Assembly (NCBI RefSeq): GCF_026240095.1
Contig: NZ_JAPIVG010000004.1
Coordinates: 248,001-312,000 of the forward strand
Reading direction: 5' to 3'
Length of the DNA: 64,000 bases
From: Pedobacter sandarakinus
GTDB lineage: Bacteria > Bacteroidota > Bacteroidia > Sphingobacteriales > Sphingobacteriaceae
The position numbers and the translations under genes were made by a program. The stretch's first letter is position 1; every line of letters begins with the position of its first letter. The notes beneath the pieces are model-generated. The model was not told where the DNA came from and searched no databases. It worked only from the letters and a program-made list of their open reading frames with translations. Shown here piece by piece: positions 1 through 8,320 of this stretch.

Positions 1-2053
1 CTCCAAAAAACTTCTTCAGCATGGTGTATCTATATTCGAAATTGGTTTCGATTTTCATCTCCCCTAGCTGGTCTAGACCAAAAAAAGCACGACGGCCTTC
101 GGGAGTTTTAATTACCTCCCGATTATAATTACCTGGTCCAAGTGTTCTGGCCTGCCACGCCCTAATTCCGCTTGCGCCACCTGCGAAAAACAACTTCTCG
201 AATGGAATGCCATAATCTATCGAATTACCATAAGCGTAACCTACACCAGCATTTACCCTTGCTATAAATTGCTTTTCGCCACCCAAATGCTTGTACCATC
301 TTAAATCTATTTCAGGCCGCACATACTGGTTAAAGGGAAGACCTAAAAACTTTGCAGTATTACTGTTCTCAGGATCGCGTTGCGCACCCGTAATACTGGT
401 AATGGCCTGTAACAGGTTGCCGGCAATGTCAATTCCTCCCCTTAAATAAACAAAAGTTCTATACTGATTTAATTTATCGTTATTTAAGGTGTATACATAT
501 TTCATGCCCAGGGTAAAGTCTTTCCGATCTAACAGTGCGGCATAATATAGGTTATTAATCAGCGTGGTTTGGTCTATACCCGGTTGCAGGTTTCCAAACC
601 GGTATTCGAAATTTAGGGGCGTAAATGAGTGGAGCTTAGACTTGGTTTCGAACCAATCGTAGGTTATCGAATTTATAAATATATTCCGTACCGAAACATC
701 TTTCTGCAAGGCATAAATATAACTGGAAGAGAATGTGGTGTGCGGCATGCCATTGGCACCCAATACAGGGTTGTAGAAGGGGATAATCAACCGAGGTACA
801 GAAATGCTGGCGCTGATGGAAAAATCCCTTTGGTAAATATCGCTGAAGGGTTTCGACCCATTACCAAGCCGAGACTGCAAACCACCTTTCACCTGCAACT
901 CGAAACGCTCTGCCCCACCAAACAAATTATTGTTAGAATAGGTATTACTTAGGTTAAAACCAACCGTTCCGCCATTAAAGGGCACCTCTCCCTCTACCCT
1001 ATTACTCATCACTTTTTGTGGCGTAAGTAAAATAATGGGAATAATTTTATTTGATGTGCTATCGCGATTATAATAATCTATTTTAACATTTTTAAAGATA
1101 TTAAGCTCATAAAGCCGATCGTAAGTTAAATTTTCATTTCTGATGTCGTAGCGTTCACCCCGTTTTAAAAAATCATACCGCACAATTGGGTTGCGTCGGT
1201 ATCGTTTAGAAAAATCGGTAAAAATTATGCCGTTAACGGTATCCTTGCTCAATTTTGTGCGCACAGAATCTGGAAACCCATCAGGACTTGGTGCAATGAT
1301 CATATGCGTGTAATCGATATTATACTGCTTGTGTGGTCCGGTTGCAGGATTGGTAATATTCAGTCTTAAATCAACTTTTTCCGGCTTCTCTGTTTCAATA
1401 ACATCGAAGTTCACATATGGTCGTAAAAAATAAAAGTAGCCATTTTCCTTCATCACGCGGTAGATTTGTTCACGCTCGTAGGTGAGCGAATCTACATCGT
1501 ACTGCATCCCTTCGTGTAAGCGTGTGAAAGCTGGCTTATTAGCATGATATGTGTCTTTAACTGTGTTGTTGGAAATTTCATCAGATATCTGATCAATATA
1601 TGACGCTTTACCCTGATCGGCTTTAAAATTAATTTCTGCCTTTTTATTTTTTACCTGGATGTTGGCGGTTACCTTCGCCTGGAAATACCCTTTACCTTTT
1701 AAAAACTTCTCTATCTGGTTTCTGGAAATCTCTACGAGTGTACTATCCAATATTGCCGGGGGTGTACCAAAAGATTTGATGTTGCTGGTTTTATATCTGC
1801 CATCTTTGGTGTTGAAAAGGTTATAAAGCGGCACATTGATACTGAATGCAGAAATTGGCCTGATATCTTTTTGCACATAGTTGTAAGCCTGCTCCTCAAA
1901 TCTTGTGTCTACACTATCTATGGTAACTTTTTTAACGATTGCCTGATAATCTGCGATGTATTTTGTTGAAGAGCAGCCCTGAATTAAAACAATAATTAAT
2001 AGTAATATTGCACTTTTCAGTTTATAATAGTTAGAGGATTGGTATGCTTTCAA
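1..2053 (-). CDS. TamL-type outer-membrane lipoprotein, BamA/TamA superfamily (C-terminus outside window)
   Basis: Reading the minus strand gives one uninterrupted frame of about 684 codons that runs off the left edge. It opens with a lipoprotein signal (hydrophobic stretch, then QGCSSTKY with the lipobox Cys), continues into POTRA-like sequence (KGYFQAKVTANIQ; ENGYFYF) and ends in the amphipathic strands and FFAGGASGIRAW motif of the surface-antigen/D15 beta-barrel. This is the Bacteroidota lipoprotein form of TamA, inserted in the outer membrane and thought to help assemble outer-membrane proteins or move lipids. No in-frame ATG precedes the lipobox and an in-frame stop lies just upstream, so the TTG at 2051-2053 is the likely start; it overlaps the divergent methyltransferase gene by about 10 bp. 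The family is clear; the start is less certain. Confidence 0.85.
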   Translation of the reverse strand, partial: MKAYQSSNYYKLKSAILLLIIVLIQGCSSTKYIADYQAIVKKVTIDSVDTRFEEQAYNYVQKDIRPISAFSINVPLYNLFNTKDGRYKTSNIKSFGTPPAILDSTLVEISRNQIEKFLKGKGYFQAKVTANIQVKNKKAEINFKADQGKASYIDQISDEISNNTVKDTYHANKPAFTRLHEGMQYDVDSLTYEREQIYRVMKENGYFYFLRPYVNFDVIETEKPEKVDLRLNITNPATGPHKQYNIDYTHMIIAPSPDGFPDSVRTKLSKDTVNGIIFTDFSKRYRRNPIVRYDFLKRGERYDIRNENLTYDRLYELNIFKNVKIDYYNRDSTSNKIIPIILLTPQKVMSNRVEGEVPFNGGTVGFNLSNTYSNNNLFGGAERFELQVKGGLQSRLGNGSKPFSDIYQRDFSISASISVPRLIIPFYNPVLGANGMPHTTFSSSYIYALQKDVSVRNIFINSITYDWFETKSKLHSFTPLNFEYRFGNLQPGIDQTTLINNLYYAALLDRKDFTLGMKYVYTLNNDKLNQYRTFVYLRGGIDIAGNLLQAITSITGAQRDPENSNTAKFLGLPFNQYVRPEIDLRWYKHLGGEKQFIARVNAGVGYAYGNSIDYGIPFEKLFFAGGASGIRAWQARTLGPGNYNREVIKTPEGRRAFFGLDQLGEMKIETNFEYRYTMLKKFFG

Positions 2054-2793
2054 AATCTCAGATTAGTTTTATTAAGTCGTTACATCAAAAAAAGTACCGT
2101 AAAGCACATGGTTTGTTTTTGGTTGAGGGTTTAAAGTCCATCAAAGAATACATAAACTCTAAATACCAGATCGATTCCATTTACTACGTTAGCGAGCAAT
2201 CTGCGTTGTTACCCAAATTACCCGCAAATATAAACTTATTTGAAGTAAACAACGCTGATTTAGGCAAGATTAGTACGTTACAAATGCCACAGGGTTTCTT
2301 GGCATTGATAAAAACACCTGAAACAAAAAAATTAGCGCCTAGCACTTTGGCTAACAGGTTTACGTTGGTGCTAGATGGCGTACAAGACCCAGGAAATATG
2401 GGCACCATTATACGTACAGCAGATTGGTTCGGATTCGAGAATATTATTTGTTCGGAAGACAGTGTTGAAGCTTATAACCCGAAAACTGTACAGGCTACGA
2501 TGGGTTCGCTACCGCGGATAAATATTTATTACGAGAATTTGAACATTTTTTTTGAGCAAAATACGCTACCTGTTTTTGGCGCCCTATTAGATGGGAAATC
2601 CATCTATGAAACCAATTGGGGAAATGAAGGAATAATTGTTTTGGGAAATGAAGGCAAAGGAATTTCTGCAGAAGTGATCGCCCAAGTAAACCAACCCGTT
2701 ACCATCCCTCGGGTTGGAGGGGCTGAATCTTTAAACGTTGCCGTAAGTGCGGCAATTTTTTGCGCTGAAATAGTGAGGGTTAAAAATTTCTAA
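2044..2793 (+). CDS. SpoU/TrmH-family RNA 2'-O-ribose methyltransferase
   Basis: This 249-residue protein has the SPOUT knot signature. Motif 1 is DGVQDPGNMGTIIRTADWFG (about residues 111-130), motif 2 is VLGNEGKGIS (about 200), and motif 3 is IPRVGGAESLNVAVSAA (about 221-237). The N-terminal part (KYRKAHGLFLVEGLKSI) is the L30e-like RNA-binding domain of the RlmB/TrmH group. It uses S-adenosylmethionine to methylate a ribose 2'-OH in rRNA or tRNA in the cytoplasm. The substrate cannot be told from sequence, so no gene symbol is given. It is divergent from the TamL gene, whose likely start lies inside this gene's first codons, and is followed by tRNA-Cys. Confidence 0.9.
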   Translation: MLSKSQISFIKSLHQKKYRKAHGLFLVEGLKSIKEYINSKYQIDSIYYVSEQSALLPKLPANINLFEVNNADLGKISTLQMPQGFLALIKTPETKKLAPSTLANRFTLVLDGVQDPGNMGTIIRTADWFGFENIICSEDSVEAYNPKTVQATMGSLPRINIYYENLNIFFEQNTLPVFGALLDGKSIYETNWGNEGIIVLGNEGKGISAEVIAQVNQPVTIPRVGGAESLNVAVSAAIFCAEIVRVKNF

Positions 2794-2812
2794 TATAAAT
2801 CTTTCCTTATTA

Positions 2813-2843
2813 TTTGCGGGCTAATTAATAATTGCTATTTTTG
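2813..2843 (+). promoter_or_regulatory. Bacteroidota-type promoter of tRNA-Cys
   Basis: A TTTG element at 2813-2816 and TATTTTTG at 2836-2843 are separated by exactly 19 bp, matching the Bacteroidota housekeeping sigma consensus (TTTG, 19-21 bp, TANNTTTG). The tRNA begins 17 bp after the -7 element. This is also one of the better phylum clues in the window. Confidence 0.75.
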
Positions 2844-2859
2844 CAACCTTGAATTTAAG

Positions 2860-2933
2860 GGTCGAGTGGCCGAGTGGCTAGGCAGAGGTCTGCAAAACCT
2901 TCTACAGCGGTTCGAATCCGCTCTCGACCTCCA
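2860..2933 (+). tRNA. tRNA-Cys (anticodon GCA)
   Basis: The sequence folds as a cloverleaf. The acceptor stem GGTCGAG (2860-2866) pairs with CTCGACC (2923-2929), the discriminator is T2930 and CCA is encoded (2931-2933). The T arm is AGCGG-TTCGAAT-CCGCT (2906-2922). The anticodon stem GAGGT/ACCTT encloses loop CTGCAAA with anticodon GCA at 2892-2894, reading Cys codons UGC/UGU. The variable loop is short (CTAC). Confidence 0.95.
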
Positions 2934-2967
2934 TTTGTACAAATAAAATAATTAAAAGGTTATTACC

Positions 2968-3138
2968 ATGGCAGTTACCAGATTAAAAAGAAAAGACAGA
3001 AGAAATAAAAACACCGCTCACCAAGAGGTAGCGTTTTTAAAGAGAGCAACTAACATTGAGTTAGGTAGTCGCTCTGCTCAACCTAAAAACGATCAGTTAG
3101 CTAAAAACAATGCTGTTTTAGCTAGCTTAGCGAAATAG
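2968..3138 (+). CDS. Small basic conserved hypothetical protein (56 aa)
   Basis: A 57-codon frame starts at ATG 2968 after an A-rich AAAAGG stretch and stops at TAG 3136-3138. The protein begins MAVTRLKRKDRRNKNT, so the first third is strongly basic, and then reads TNIELGSRSAQPKND. It has no signal peptide or membrane segment. I recall similar short proteins next to tRNA genes in Sphingobacteriaceae but know no function; the basic N-terminus would suit nucleic-acid or ribosome binding, which is inference. It probably shares a transcript with tRNA-Cys and ends at the terminator just downstream. Confidence 0.75.
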   Translation: MAVTRLKRKDRRNKNTAHQEVAFLKRATNIELGSRSAQPKNDQLAKNNAVLASLAK

Positions 3139-3164
3139 TTTTTAGTCAACTTCTAAAAATACTA

Positions 3165-3197
3165 AAGCATCCTTCTGATCAAAGGATGCTTTTTTTT
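3165..3197 (+). terminator. Rho-independent terminator
   Basis: AAGCATCCTT (3165-3174) and AAGGATGCTT (3182-3191) form a perfect 10-bp stem with a 7-nt loop, followed by a T run to 3197. It ends the tRNA-Cys/small-protein transcript and marks the left border of the cassette array. Confidence 0.85.
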
Positions 3198-3229
3198 GTG
3201 GTTGTGTTTTTTGATTAGCTAGTAGCAAA

Positions 3230-3410
3230 GCCCTACCTCATCGTGTATTTTTGCCAAGGCAAAAAAGCAAACCAAAAACTACCCTTAACATAGGTTTTGT
3301 AAAATCATCGGGCGACCTACGACCTCCCGCTTCGCAAACTCCGATCAAATTTGTACTTTAACTGAAAATTAATGCAAGTAATCGGTGCTTTCATAAAGCC
3401 TCGGAACGTT
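3230..3410 (+). repeat. Repeat unit R1 (non-coding cassette, divergent left end)
   Basis: First of eight copies of a unit that carries no plausible gene. Its 3' 131 bp are an attC-like site: CTTAAC at 3284-3289, arm around 3292-3312 pairing with 3381-3402, and core GTTAGGC at 3408-3414. The 5' third is more divergent than in other copies and lacks the leading GTTAAGTGC box, fitting the outer end of the array. A second core, GTTAGCC, follows at 3420-3426, only 12 bp on. Confidence 0.75.
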
Positions 3411-3445
3411 AGGCGTAATGTTAGCCGAGCGAAAAACCTTATTAA

Positions 3446-4327
3446 ATGAAAAGCAATATAATTTCGACATTATTATTTTTAATATGGCCCTTTGGACTTT
3501 TTGCAAGTCCTCAAATGCCTGACTACATCATTTATGGAAAAGACACAATTGCCACCTATAACCTCATACTTGAAACTTATTTACAAAAGCTAGACTCAAC
3601 AAAGACCGACAAATTATTTGGATTAAGTTTTCGTGATGGTTCGTCTTTTAGTTGTTGGAGAGGTTATCAAGCGATATATAAAATAGAAAATAACCGCTTA
3701 TTTCTAGTAGATATAATTAATTGCGGAGAACTTAGAAATGGAAAAATTGACAAAAAGCAATCTTTTGAAAAAATGAAATCAATTTTTAGCGAAAAGTTTA
3801 CGAATGGAAAAGTATGCATTGATTGGTTTGATGGAGACGTCAATTTTCCATTGACGAATAGACTATTGAGGTGGGATGGAGTTTTCTATAAAATTTTTGA
3901 AAAAGAAAGAGTGCTTAACATTTCAAAAGGTGCTGTTCAAAAAGTTGAAGACTTTGAAAACTATATTGATGACCCAAGTCGAATAGACAGAAGATATAAG
4001 GATAAAATTTCTGAACTATTATTCGAAAAACTGCATCATAAAAAATGGAAAAAAGCTGATAATTGTGACTGTTCAGAAAAATACTTTGTGACTATAAATG
4101 AATTAGGAAATGTTTCAAAAATCAAAATTATAGGTTATGATACTACCGAAAAAATTGAGCAAAATTGGGAAAGAGCTGAATATAATTATTGTGTAAATAC
4201 AATGTTCAAAAGATTGAAGAAACTCAAATTTGACATTATAAAAGATAAGGGAAAGGCAATGTCTGAAGATATATACATTGAGATTTGGACTAAAGAAGAT
4301 GGAGAAATTGAAAATTGGACGAGATAA
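3446..4327 (+). CDS. Cassette 1: hypothetical secreted protein (293 aa)
   Basis: The ATG at 3446 lies 26 bp after the core GTTAGCC (3420). The product starts with a signal peptide (MKSNIISTLLFLIWPFGLFA, probable cleavage near residue 20) and so is exported. The mature part is Lys/Asp-rich with no family I recognise; Cys pairs such as NCDCSEKY near residue 210 could form disulfides. It ends just before the attC box TGCTAAC at 4338. Base composition is clearly more AT-rich than the flanking core genes. Expression would need a promoter from outside or from the upstream repeat. Confidence 0.75.
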   Translation: MKSNIISTLLFLIWPFGLFASPQMPDYIIYGKDTIATYNLILETYLQKLDSTKTDKLFGLSFRDGSSFSCWRGYQAIYKIENNRLFLVDIINCGELRNGKIDKKQSFEKMKSIFSEKFTNGKVCIDWFDGDVNFPLTNRLLRWDGVFYKIFEKERVLNISKGAVQKVEDFENYIDDPSRIDRRYKDKISELLFEKLHHKKWKKADNCDCSEKYFVTINELGNVSKIKIIGYDTTEKIEQNWERAEYNYCVNTMFKRLKKLKFDIIKDKGKAMSEDIYIEIWTKEDGEIENWTR

Positions 4328-4337
4328 AAAACACTCC

Positions 4338-4471
4338 TGCTAACAACAGGTTTAAAAATTTGCGGGGTGAAGTGCTTATATTTTCATCACCCCTTTTTAT
4401 TATCTTCATCTCAGGTTGACAAAGTTTCTGCAAGTAATTTCGTAAATTCTTAAACCTGCAAAACGTTATGT
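4338..4471 (+). other. attC site of cassette 1
   Basis: TGCTAAC (4338-4344) and GTTATGT (4465-4471) bound the site. The arm AGGTTTAA (4348-4355) is complementary to TTAAACCT (4450-4457). The 3' half overlaps the start of repeat R2. Confidence 0.7.
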
Positions 4472-4677
4472 GCAATTTTCGTTTTGCCCTGGCCGAAGCT
4501 CCGCTTCAGTCTCTATTCTTTTGCCAAGGCAAAAAGGCAAACCAAAAACTACACTTAACTCAGGTTTTGTAAAACCACCGGGCGACCTGCGGTCTCCCGC
4601 TTCGCAAACTCCGAGCAAATTTGTACTTTAACTGAAAATTGATGCAAGTAATCGGTGCTTTCATAAAGCCTTGGAAC
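4465..4677 (+). repeat. Repeat unit R2 (213-bp non-coding cassette)
   Basis: Runs 213 bp from core to core. It carries its own attC: ACTTAAC at 4553-4559, arms around 4562-4581 and 4651-4671, and core GTTATAC at 4678. The first box, GTTATGTG, differs by one base from the complement of its own CACTTAAC box. Confidence 0.8.
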
Positions 4678-4700
4678 GTTATACGTAATTGCTCGACAAA

Positions 4701-5129
4701 ATGAAATCACTGGCATCTGTAATATTACTTCTATTTATAGCGACATTTTCGTTTGGTCAGGATTTTCCAAACAGTTCTTACGGACTGACTGCTGAAGAAA
4801 ATGAGCTATGGCTAAAGAGGGTCATATCATCGGAAAAGGGAACACAACTAACTTTAATTCAAAATAGATTTTTTAAAAGAAAAGACTTTACCAAGTCAAC
4901 AAACACCGCTATTCCAGTGGTAATCGCAAATGGAATTGTAGTAAATGAAATAGTAAACACCGAATTGAAGAGTTTATTGGCTGCTCAACTTACGACAGAT
5001 AAAGTTCAGATTACAATAGTAGAAAAGGAACCAGAAGGACTTTATGTAAACAAAGCTTGGACAGGGATTATAGTTTTAAGTATTAGTGACAAGAAAATAA
5101 ATAAGCTTCTGAAAAGATATAAACCTTAA
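4701..5129 (+). CDS. Cassette 2: hypothetical secreted protein (142 aa)
   Basis: ATG 4701 is 23 bp after core GTTATAC (4678); an upstream in-frame TTG at 4689 is not needed. A signal peptide (MKSLASVILLLFIATFSFG) is followed by a mature domain of about 120 residues. The segment TAIPVVIANGIVVNE and the later LLAAQLTTDKVQITIVE look like an alternating beta/alpha fold, loosely resembling small TonB/plug-like domains, but I cannot assign a family. The cassette boxes match perfectly (GTTATACGTA before, TACGTATAAC after), so this is an intact unit. Confidence 0.75.
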   Translation: MKSLASVILLLFIATFSFGQDFPNSSYGLTAEENELWLKRVISSEKGTQLTLIQNRFFKRKDFTKSTNTAIPVVIANGIVVNEIVNTELKSLLAAQLTTDKVQITIVEKEPEGLYVNKAWTGIIVLSISDKKINKLLKRYKP

Positions 5130-5148
5130 TAAAGCTATTTACAACTAC

Positions 5149-5281
5149 GTATAACAACAGGTTTAAGTTAAGCCTCGGGCGAAGTGAGAACACGAAAATT
5201 TGAAGCTATTTATTTAGATTAGTGCAAGAGGTTCTGTTGTGCAAATAATAAGGCTCAACTTAAACCTGCAAACCGTTATCG
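5149..5281 (+). other. attC site of cassette 2 (best-formed example)
   Basis: GTATAAC (5149-5155) and GTTATCG (5275-5281) bound the site. The 17-nt arm at 5159-5175 is complementary to 5251-5267 at 16 of 17 positions, with a 75-nt central spacer. Confidence 0.8.
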
Positions 5282-5340
5282 GCAACCTTAAGAAACATCA
5301 CCGCAACATTCGACAAACTGACAATAATAATTAAACAACG

Positions 5341-5484
5341 ATGCCAGAGACACCTTTAAAAAATAAAATCATTGCGTGGCTTAAAGGTTACGACTACTGG
5401 TTTCAATATGCAGGGAACCGACTATTAGAAGGCGAAAATGTTAGTGATGCTTTAGCAGACACGACATATCAATTATTCAAATAA
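5341..5484 (+). pseudogene. Cassette 3, N-terminal fragment of the SMC-like ATPase, cut off by TAA
   Basis: ATG 5341 opens 47 codons ending at TAA 5482-5484. The frame is identical to that of the large ATPase downstream, and the next residues (DYALKSTEGER) continue the same domain without a gap. The fragment (WLKGYDYWFQYAGNRLLEGE) resembles the usual N-terminus of AAA ATPases of this kind. A single G-to-T change of GAA to TAA at codon 48 would explain the break. Either the gene is inactivated, or the larger part is made by reinitiation at TTG 5494, ten bases on. Confidence 0.7.
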
Positions 5485-5493
5485 GATTATGCT

Positions 5494-7914
5494 TTGAAAT
5501 CTACTGAAGGCGAAAGAGCTGAAATAATATTTAATGAAGTTGTTGCTGATGCAGCAGCAGTTGCAGGAAACCTGCAACTGCAATTGATAAAGGAAATTGA
5601 AAATGTAAATGCACTTGCAACAGGACAATCAATCCCAATCAATCCAAACTTGACAATCATTTATGGCGGAAACGGAACGGGAAAATCAGGTTATGTTAGA
5701 TTACTAAATAATGCCTTTAGCTCAAGAGGTGACAAACAAATTCTTCCAAATGTTTTTTCTGATGCAGCTATTGGTGAACCAGCTTGTAAATTTACTTTTC
5801 AATCAACATCCGTACCCTACGATTTAGCTTATCCATTGCAGAAAAGCAATATAGAATTTTCACAATATTCAGTTTTTGACACTCACAGTATTAGGGTGCT
5901 TTTAGAACAAGACAATAAACTTGACTTCACACCGATCGGTTTTGAATTTTTTGAAAAGATTTTGCAACTATACGAAGCTGTAAAATCAAAACTTTACGCA
6001 GAGATAAAAGCAAACAGACCTGTAAATGAATTTGAAAAATTTTTCGTAAATGACAATGCAATAAAAGATTCGATTGCAAATCTTGGGGCAAATTCAAATG
6101 AAGAAGAACTAATAGCATTAGGAACATACACAGAAGAAGACGCAGCAAAACTTGCAGAACTAATTGCTAAACGAGAAGAACTGAAAGCCCTTGACATCCC
6201 CAAAAAAATCGCAGAACTTCAAAAACTTCTTTCGCAACTTACTGAATTTACAAACAGACTTCAAGCAATATTAGATTGCTTGAAGCCCGAGGATATTGAA
6301 CATTACAAGTTATTGATAACCTCATTTCACAAATTTCAAGAGTTAGCAAAGCAAGAAGGCGTAAAAAGTTTAGAGGACTATAACATTGAAGGTTTAGGAA
6401 GCAACGAATGGAAAGAATTTGTTAGAGCATCTAAAAATTATGCTTCTGCAATTGAAGCCAACAGGGATGGGAAAATTTATCCTTCTGAAAACGACAACTG
6501 TTTGTTCTGTTTGCAACCCCTTACAGAAAAGGAAAACTCTTTAATAAATTCCTACTGGAATTTATTAAAGAGTGAAGCAGAAGGTGAACTGAACCGAATA
6601 ATTCAAGCAATGCGAGAATTAGAAAAGAAACTCAAAGGACTGCTACCTGTAAAGTTTGATGAAACCACAACCCTTTTTGAATATGTAAATATTTATGATG
6701 CAGCATTCGCTGCAAAATGGAAGGACATCGTTTCCTTATCTGAAACAGCAAGACAGAATATAATCTCCAATTTAGTAAATAGAAATCTTGACTTACCAAT
6801 GCCTCATTTTGCAGTTTCAACAAATGAGTTTGATAAGGTTATTGCACAATTAAAGGCGACCATTGAAGATTTATTTCAAAAAAATCCTTCAAAAGAATTG
6901 GAAGAATTAGAAAAACAAATTCAATTTCTAACAGACAAAAATTTATTAAATAAATTACTTGAACAAGTTTTGGTTTTTGTCGCAGCCCACAAGTGGGCTG
7001 CAAAAGCAGAAAGCTCTGCTTCTGCATTTAATCCAAGGTCTATTACAATTAAACAAGGAGAATTGTTTTCAACTCATATCACAGATAAATACACTGAAAC
7101 TTTCAATAAAGAGTGCAGAAACCTTAATGCTCCAAGTGTTGTTGAAATTTCACAAAGAAACGCAAGAGGTACTACATTAAGAAAACTACAAGTTGCTGGC
7201 GTGGTTGCGAATAGTATTTTAAGTGAAGGGGAACAAAGAGCAATTTCTTTGGCAGACTTTCTAACTGAAGTTCAAATGAACCCTACAAACAAAGGAGTTT
7301 TCTTTGACGACCCTGTTACATCTCAAGACCATCACAGACGAGAAAAAATTGCTGAAAGATTAATTGAACTTGCATTGCAAAAGCAGGTTATTGTCTTTAC
7401 TCACGACATCGCCTTTTTCATTCGTTTGAAAATAGCAGCAGATACAACCGCAACTCCATATAGCTTTACAACTATTAGAAATATCGGAGGAAATCCAGGA
7501 ATTATCAGCCCAGACTTACCTTGGACTGCCCAACCAGTTAAACAAAGAATTGGAACACTTCGTGACAGGCTTGTGCGATTAAAGAAAATCGAACAATCAG
7601 GAAATGAGGATGAATATTTATTTGCAGCAAAGTCTTGGTATGGATTATTACGTGAAGGTTGGGAAAGGGCTGTTGAAGAAAGACTTTTTAAAGGTGTTGT
7701 AGAAAGATTTTCATTAGGAGTTCAAACTCAAAAGTTAAAAAAAGTAGTAATTACAGATGAGTTACTAGAAGACATTGAAATTGGAATGACCGAAAGCTCA
7801 AGTTGGATACACGATGCTGCTGCTGGACTAAATCCAACACCACCCGACACGACAAAAGCCGAGGCAGACCTGAATAAACTAAATGATTTTTCAAATAAAT
7901 GTGTACCTGCTTGA
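5494..7914 (+). CDS. Cassette 3: SMC/Rad50-like AAA ATPase with CxxC hook, probable defence gene
   Basis: The 806-residue frame has a Walker A loop GGNGTGKS (residues 58-65), a long helical middle region with a CxxC pair (NCLFCLQPL, Cys336 and Cys339) like a zinc hook, an ABC signature LSEGEQRA (about 575), Walker B VFFDDPVTSQ (about 604) and a switch His in FTHDIAFF (about 637). The last 130 residues contain WERAVEERLF and SSWIHDAAAG, which may be an effector domain. This is the AAA_13/RloC-like architecture often found in anti-phage loci; the defence role is inference. It starts at TTG immediately after a stop that separates it from its normal N-terminus, so it may be a broken gene. Cassette boxes match (GTTATCGGC before, GCCGATAAC after). 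Confidence 0.8.
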   Translation: MKSTEGERAEIIFNEVVADAAAVAGNLQLQLIKEIENVNALATGQSIPINPNLTIIYGGNGTGKSGYVRLLNNAFSSRGDKQILPNVFSDAAIGEPACKFTFQSTSVPYDLAYPLQKSNIEFSQYSVFDTHSIRVLLEQDNKLDFTPIGFEFFEKILQLYEAVKSKLYAEIKANRPVNEFEKFFVNDNAIKDSIANLGANSNEEELIALGTYTEEDAAKLAELIAKREELKALDIPKKIAELQKLLSQLTEFTNRLQAILDCLKPEDIEHYKLLITSFHKFQELAKQEGVKSLEDYNIEGLGSNEWKEFVRASKNYASAIEANRDGKIYPSENDNCLFCLQPLTEKENSLINSYWNLLKSEAEGELNRIIQAMRELEKKLKGLLPVKFDETTTLFEYVNIYDAAFAAKWKDIVSLSETARQNIISNLVNRNLDLPMPHFAVSTNEFDKVIAQLKATIEDLFQKNPSKELEELEKQIQFLTDKNLLNKLLEQVLVFVAAHKWAAKAESSASAFNPRSITIKQGELFSTHITDKYTETFNKECRNLNAPSVVEISQRNARGTTLRKLQVAGVVANSILSEGEQRAISLADFLTEVQMNPTNKGVFFDDPVTSQDHHRREKIAERLIELALQKQVIVFTHDIAFFIRLKIAADTTATPYSFTTIRNIGGNPGIISPDLPWTAQPVKQRIGTLRDRLVRLKKIEQSGNEDEYLFAAKSWYGLLREGWERAVEERLFKGVVERFSLGVQTQKLKKVVITDELLEDIEIGMTESSSWIHDAAAGLNPTPPDTTKAEADLNKLNDFSNKCVPA

Positions 7915-7951
7915 CAATGAAAAACAACAAATGGACAAATAGAAAGGCAGC

Positions 7952-8083
7952 CGATAACAGCACCTACCCAAAAGGCGGGGTTTCTTGCCTCGCAGACAGT
8001 TTTGTGGTAGCCGAAAGTTCAGTTCTCCGAATGAAGTTTAGTGGTAAAAATCCCGCCCTTCGGGTAGCTGCAAAACGTTAAGT
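7952..8083 (+). other. attC site of cassette 3
   Basis: CGATAAC (7952-7958) and GTTAAGT (8077-8083) bound the site. CTACCC and GGCGGG in the 5' arm pair with GGGTAG (8062-8067) and CCCGCC (8052-8057) in the 3' arm. Confidence 0.75.
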
Positions 8084-8289
8084 GCAATTTTCGTTTTGCC
8101 CTGGCCGAAGCTCCGCCTCAGTCGCTATTTTTTTGCCAAGGCAAAAAGGCAAACCAAAAACTACACTTAACACAGGCTTTGTAAAATCACCGGGCGACCT
8201 GCGGTCTCCCGCTTCGTAAACTCCGAGCAAATTTGTACTTTAACTGAAAATTAGTGCAAGTAATCGGTGTTTTCACAAAGCCTCGGAAC
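8077..8289 (+). repeat. Repeat unit R3 (213-bp non-coding cassette)
   Basis: Core-to-core length is 213 bp. The opening GTTAAGTG is the exact complement of its own box CACTTAAC (8164-8171), so the repeat behaves as a cassette in its own right. The closing core is GTTAGCG at 8290. The internal TTTTGCC-AA-GGCAAAA is a small perfect hairpin present in several copies. Confidence 0.8.
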
Positions 8290-8320
8290 GTTAGCGGCTA
8301 TTTTAAAAACGACATCGGAA

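Noticed and set aside
629..952. 107-codon frame on the + strand opposite the TamL gene
   Set aside because: It is a shadow of the TamL frame, which has clear POTRA and barrel sequence on the other strand.
8129..8148. Hairpin TTTTGCC-AA-GGCAAAA in the repeat as a terminator
   Set aside because: No T run follows on either strand, the stem is short, and the hairpin is not conserved in R6 and R7.
8077..8289. Bacteroidota promoter inside the 213-bp repeat
   Set aside because: TTTTG and TATTTTTTTG occur, but with about 27 bp between them and not in all copies; the spacing and -7 form do not fit, so no promoter is annotated.
8267..8320. Upstream start for the DKNYY lipoprotein (and 18387 for the DUF4240 gene)
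   Set aside because: These starts lie inside attC sequence and would place non-coding residues before a perfect lipobox or domain start.
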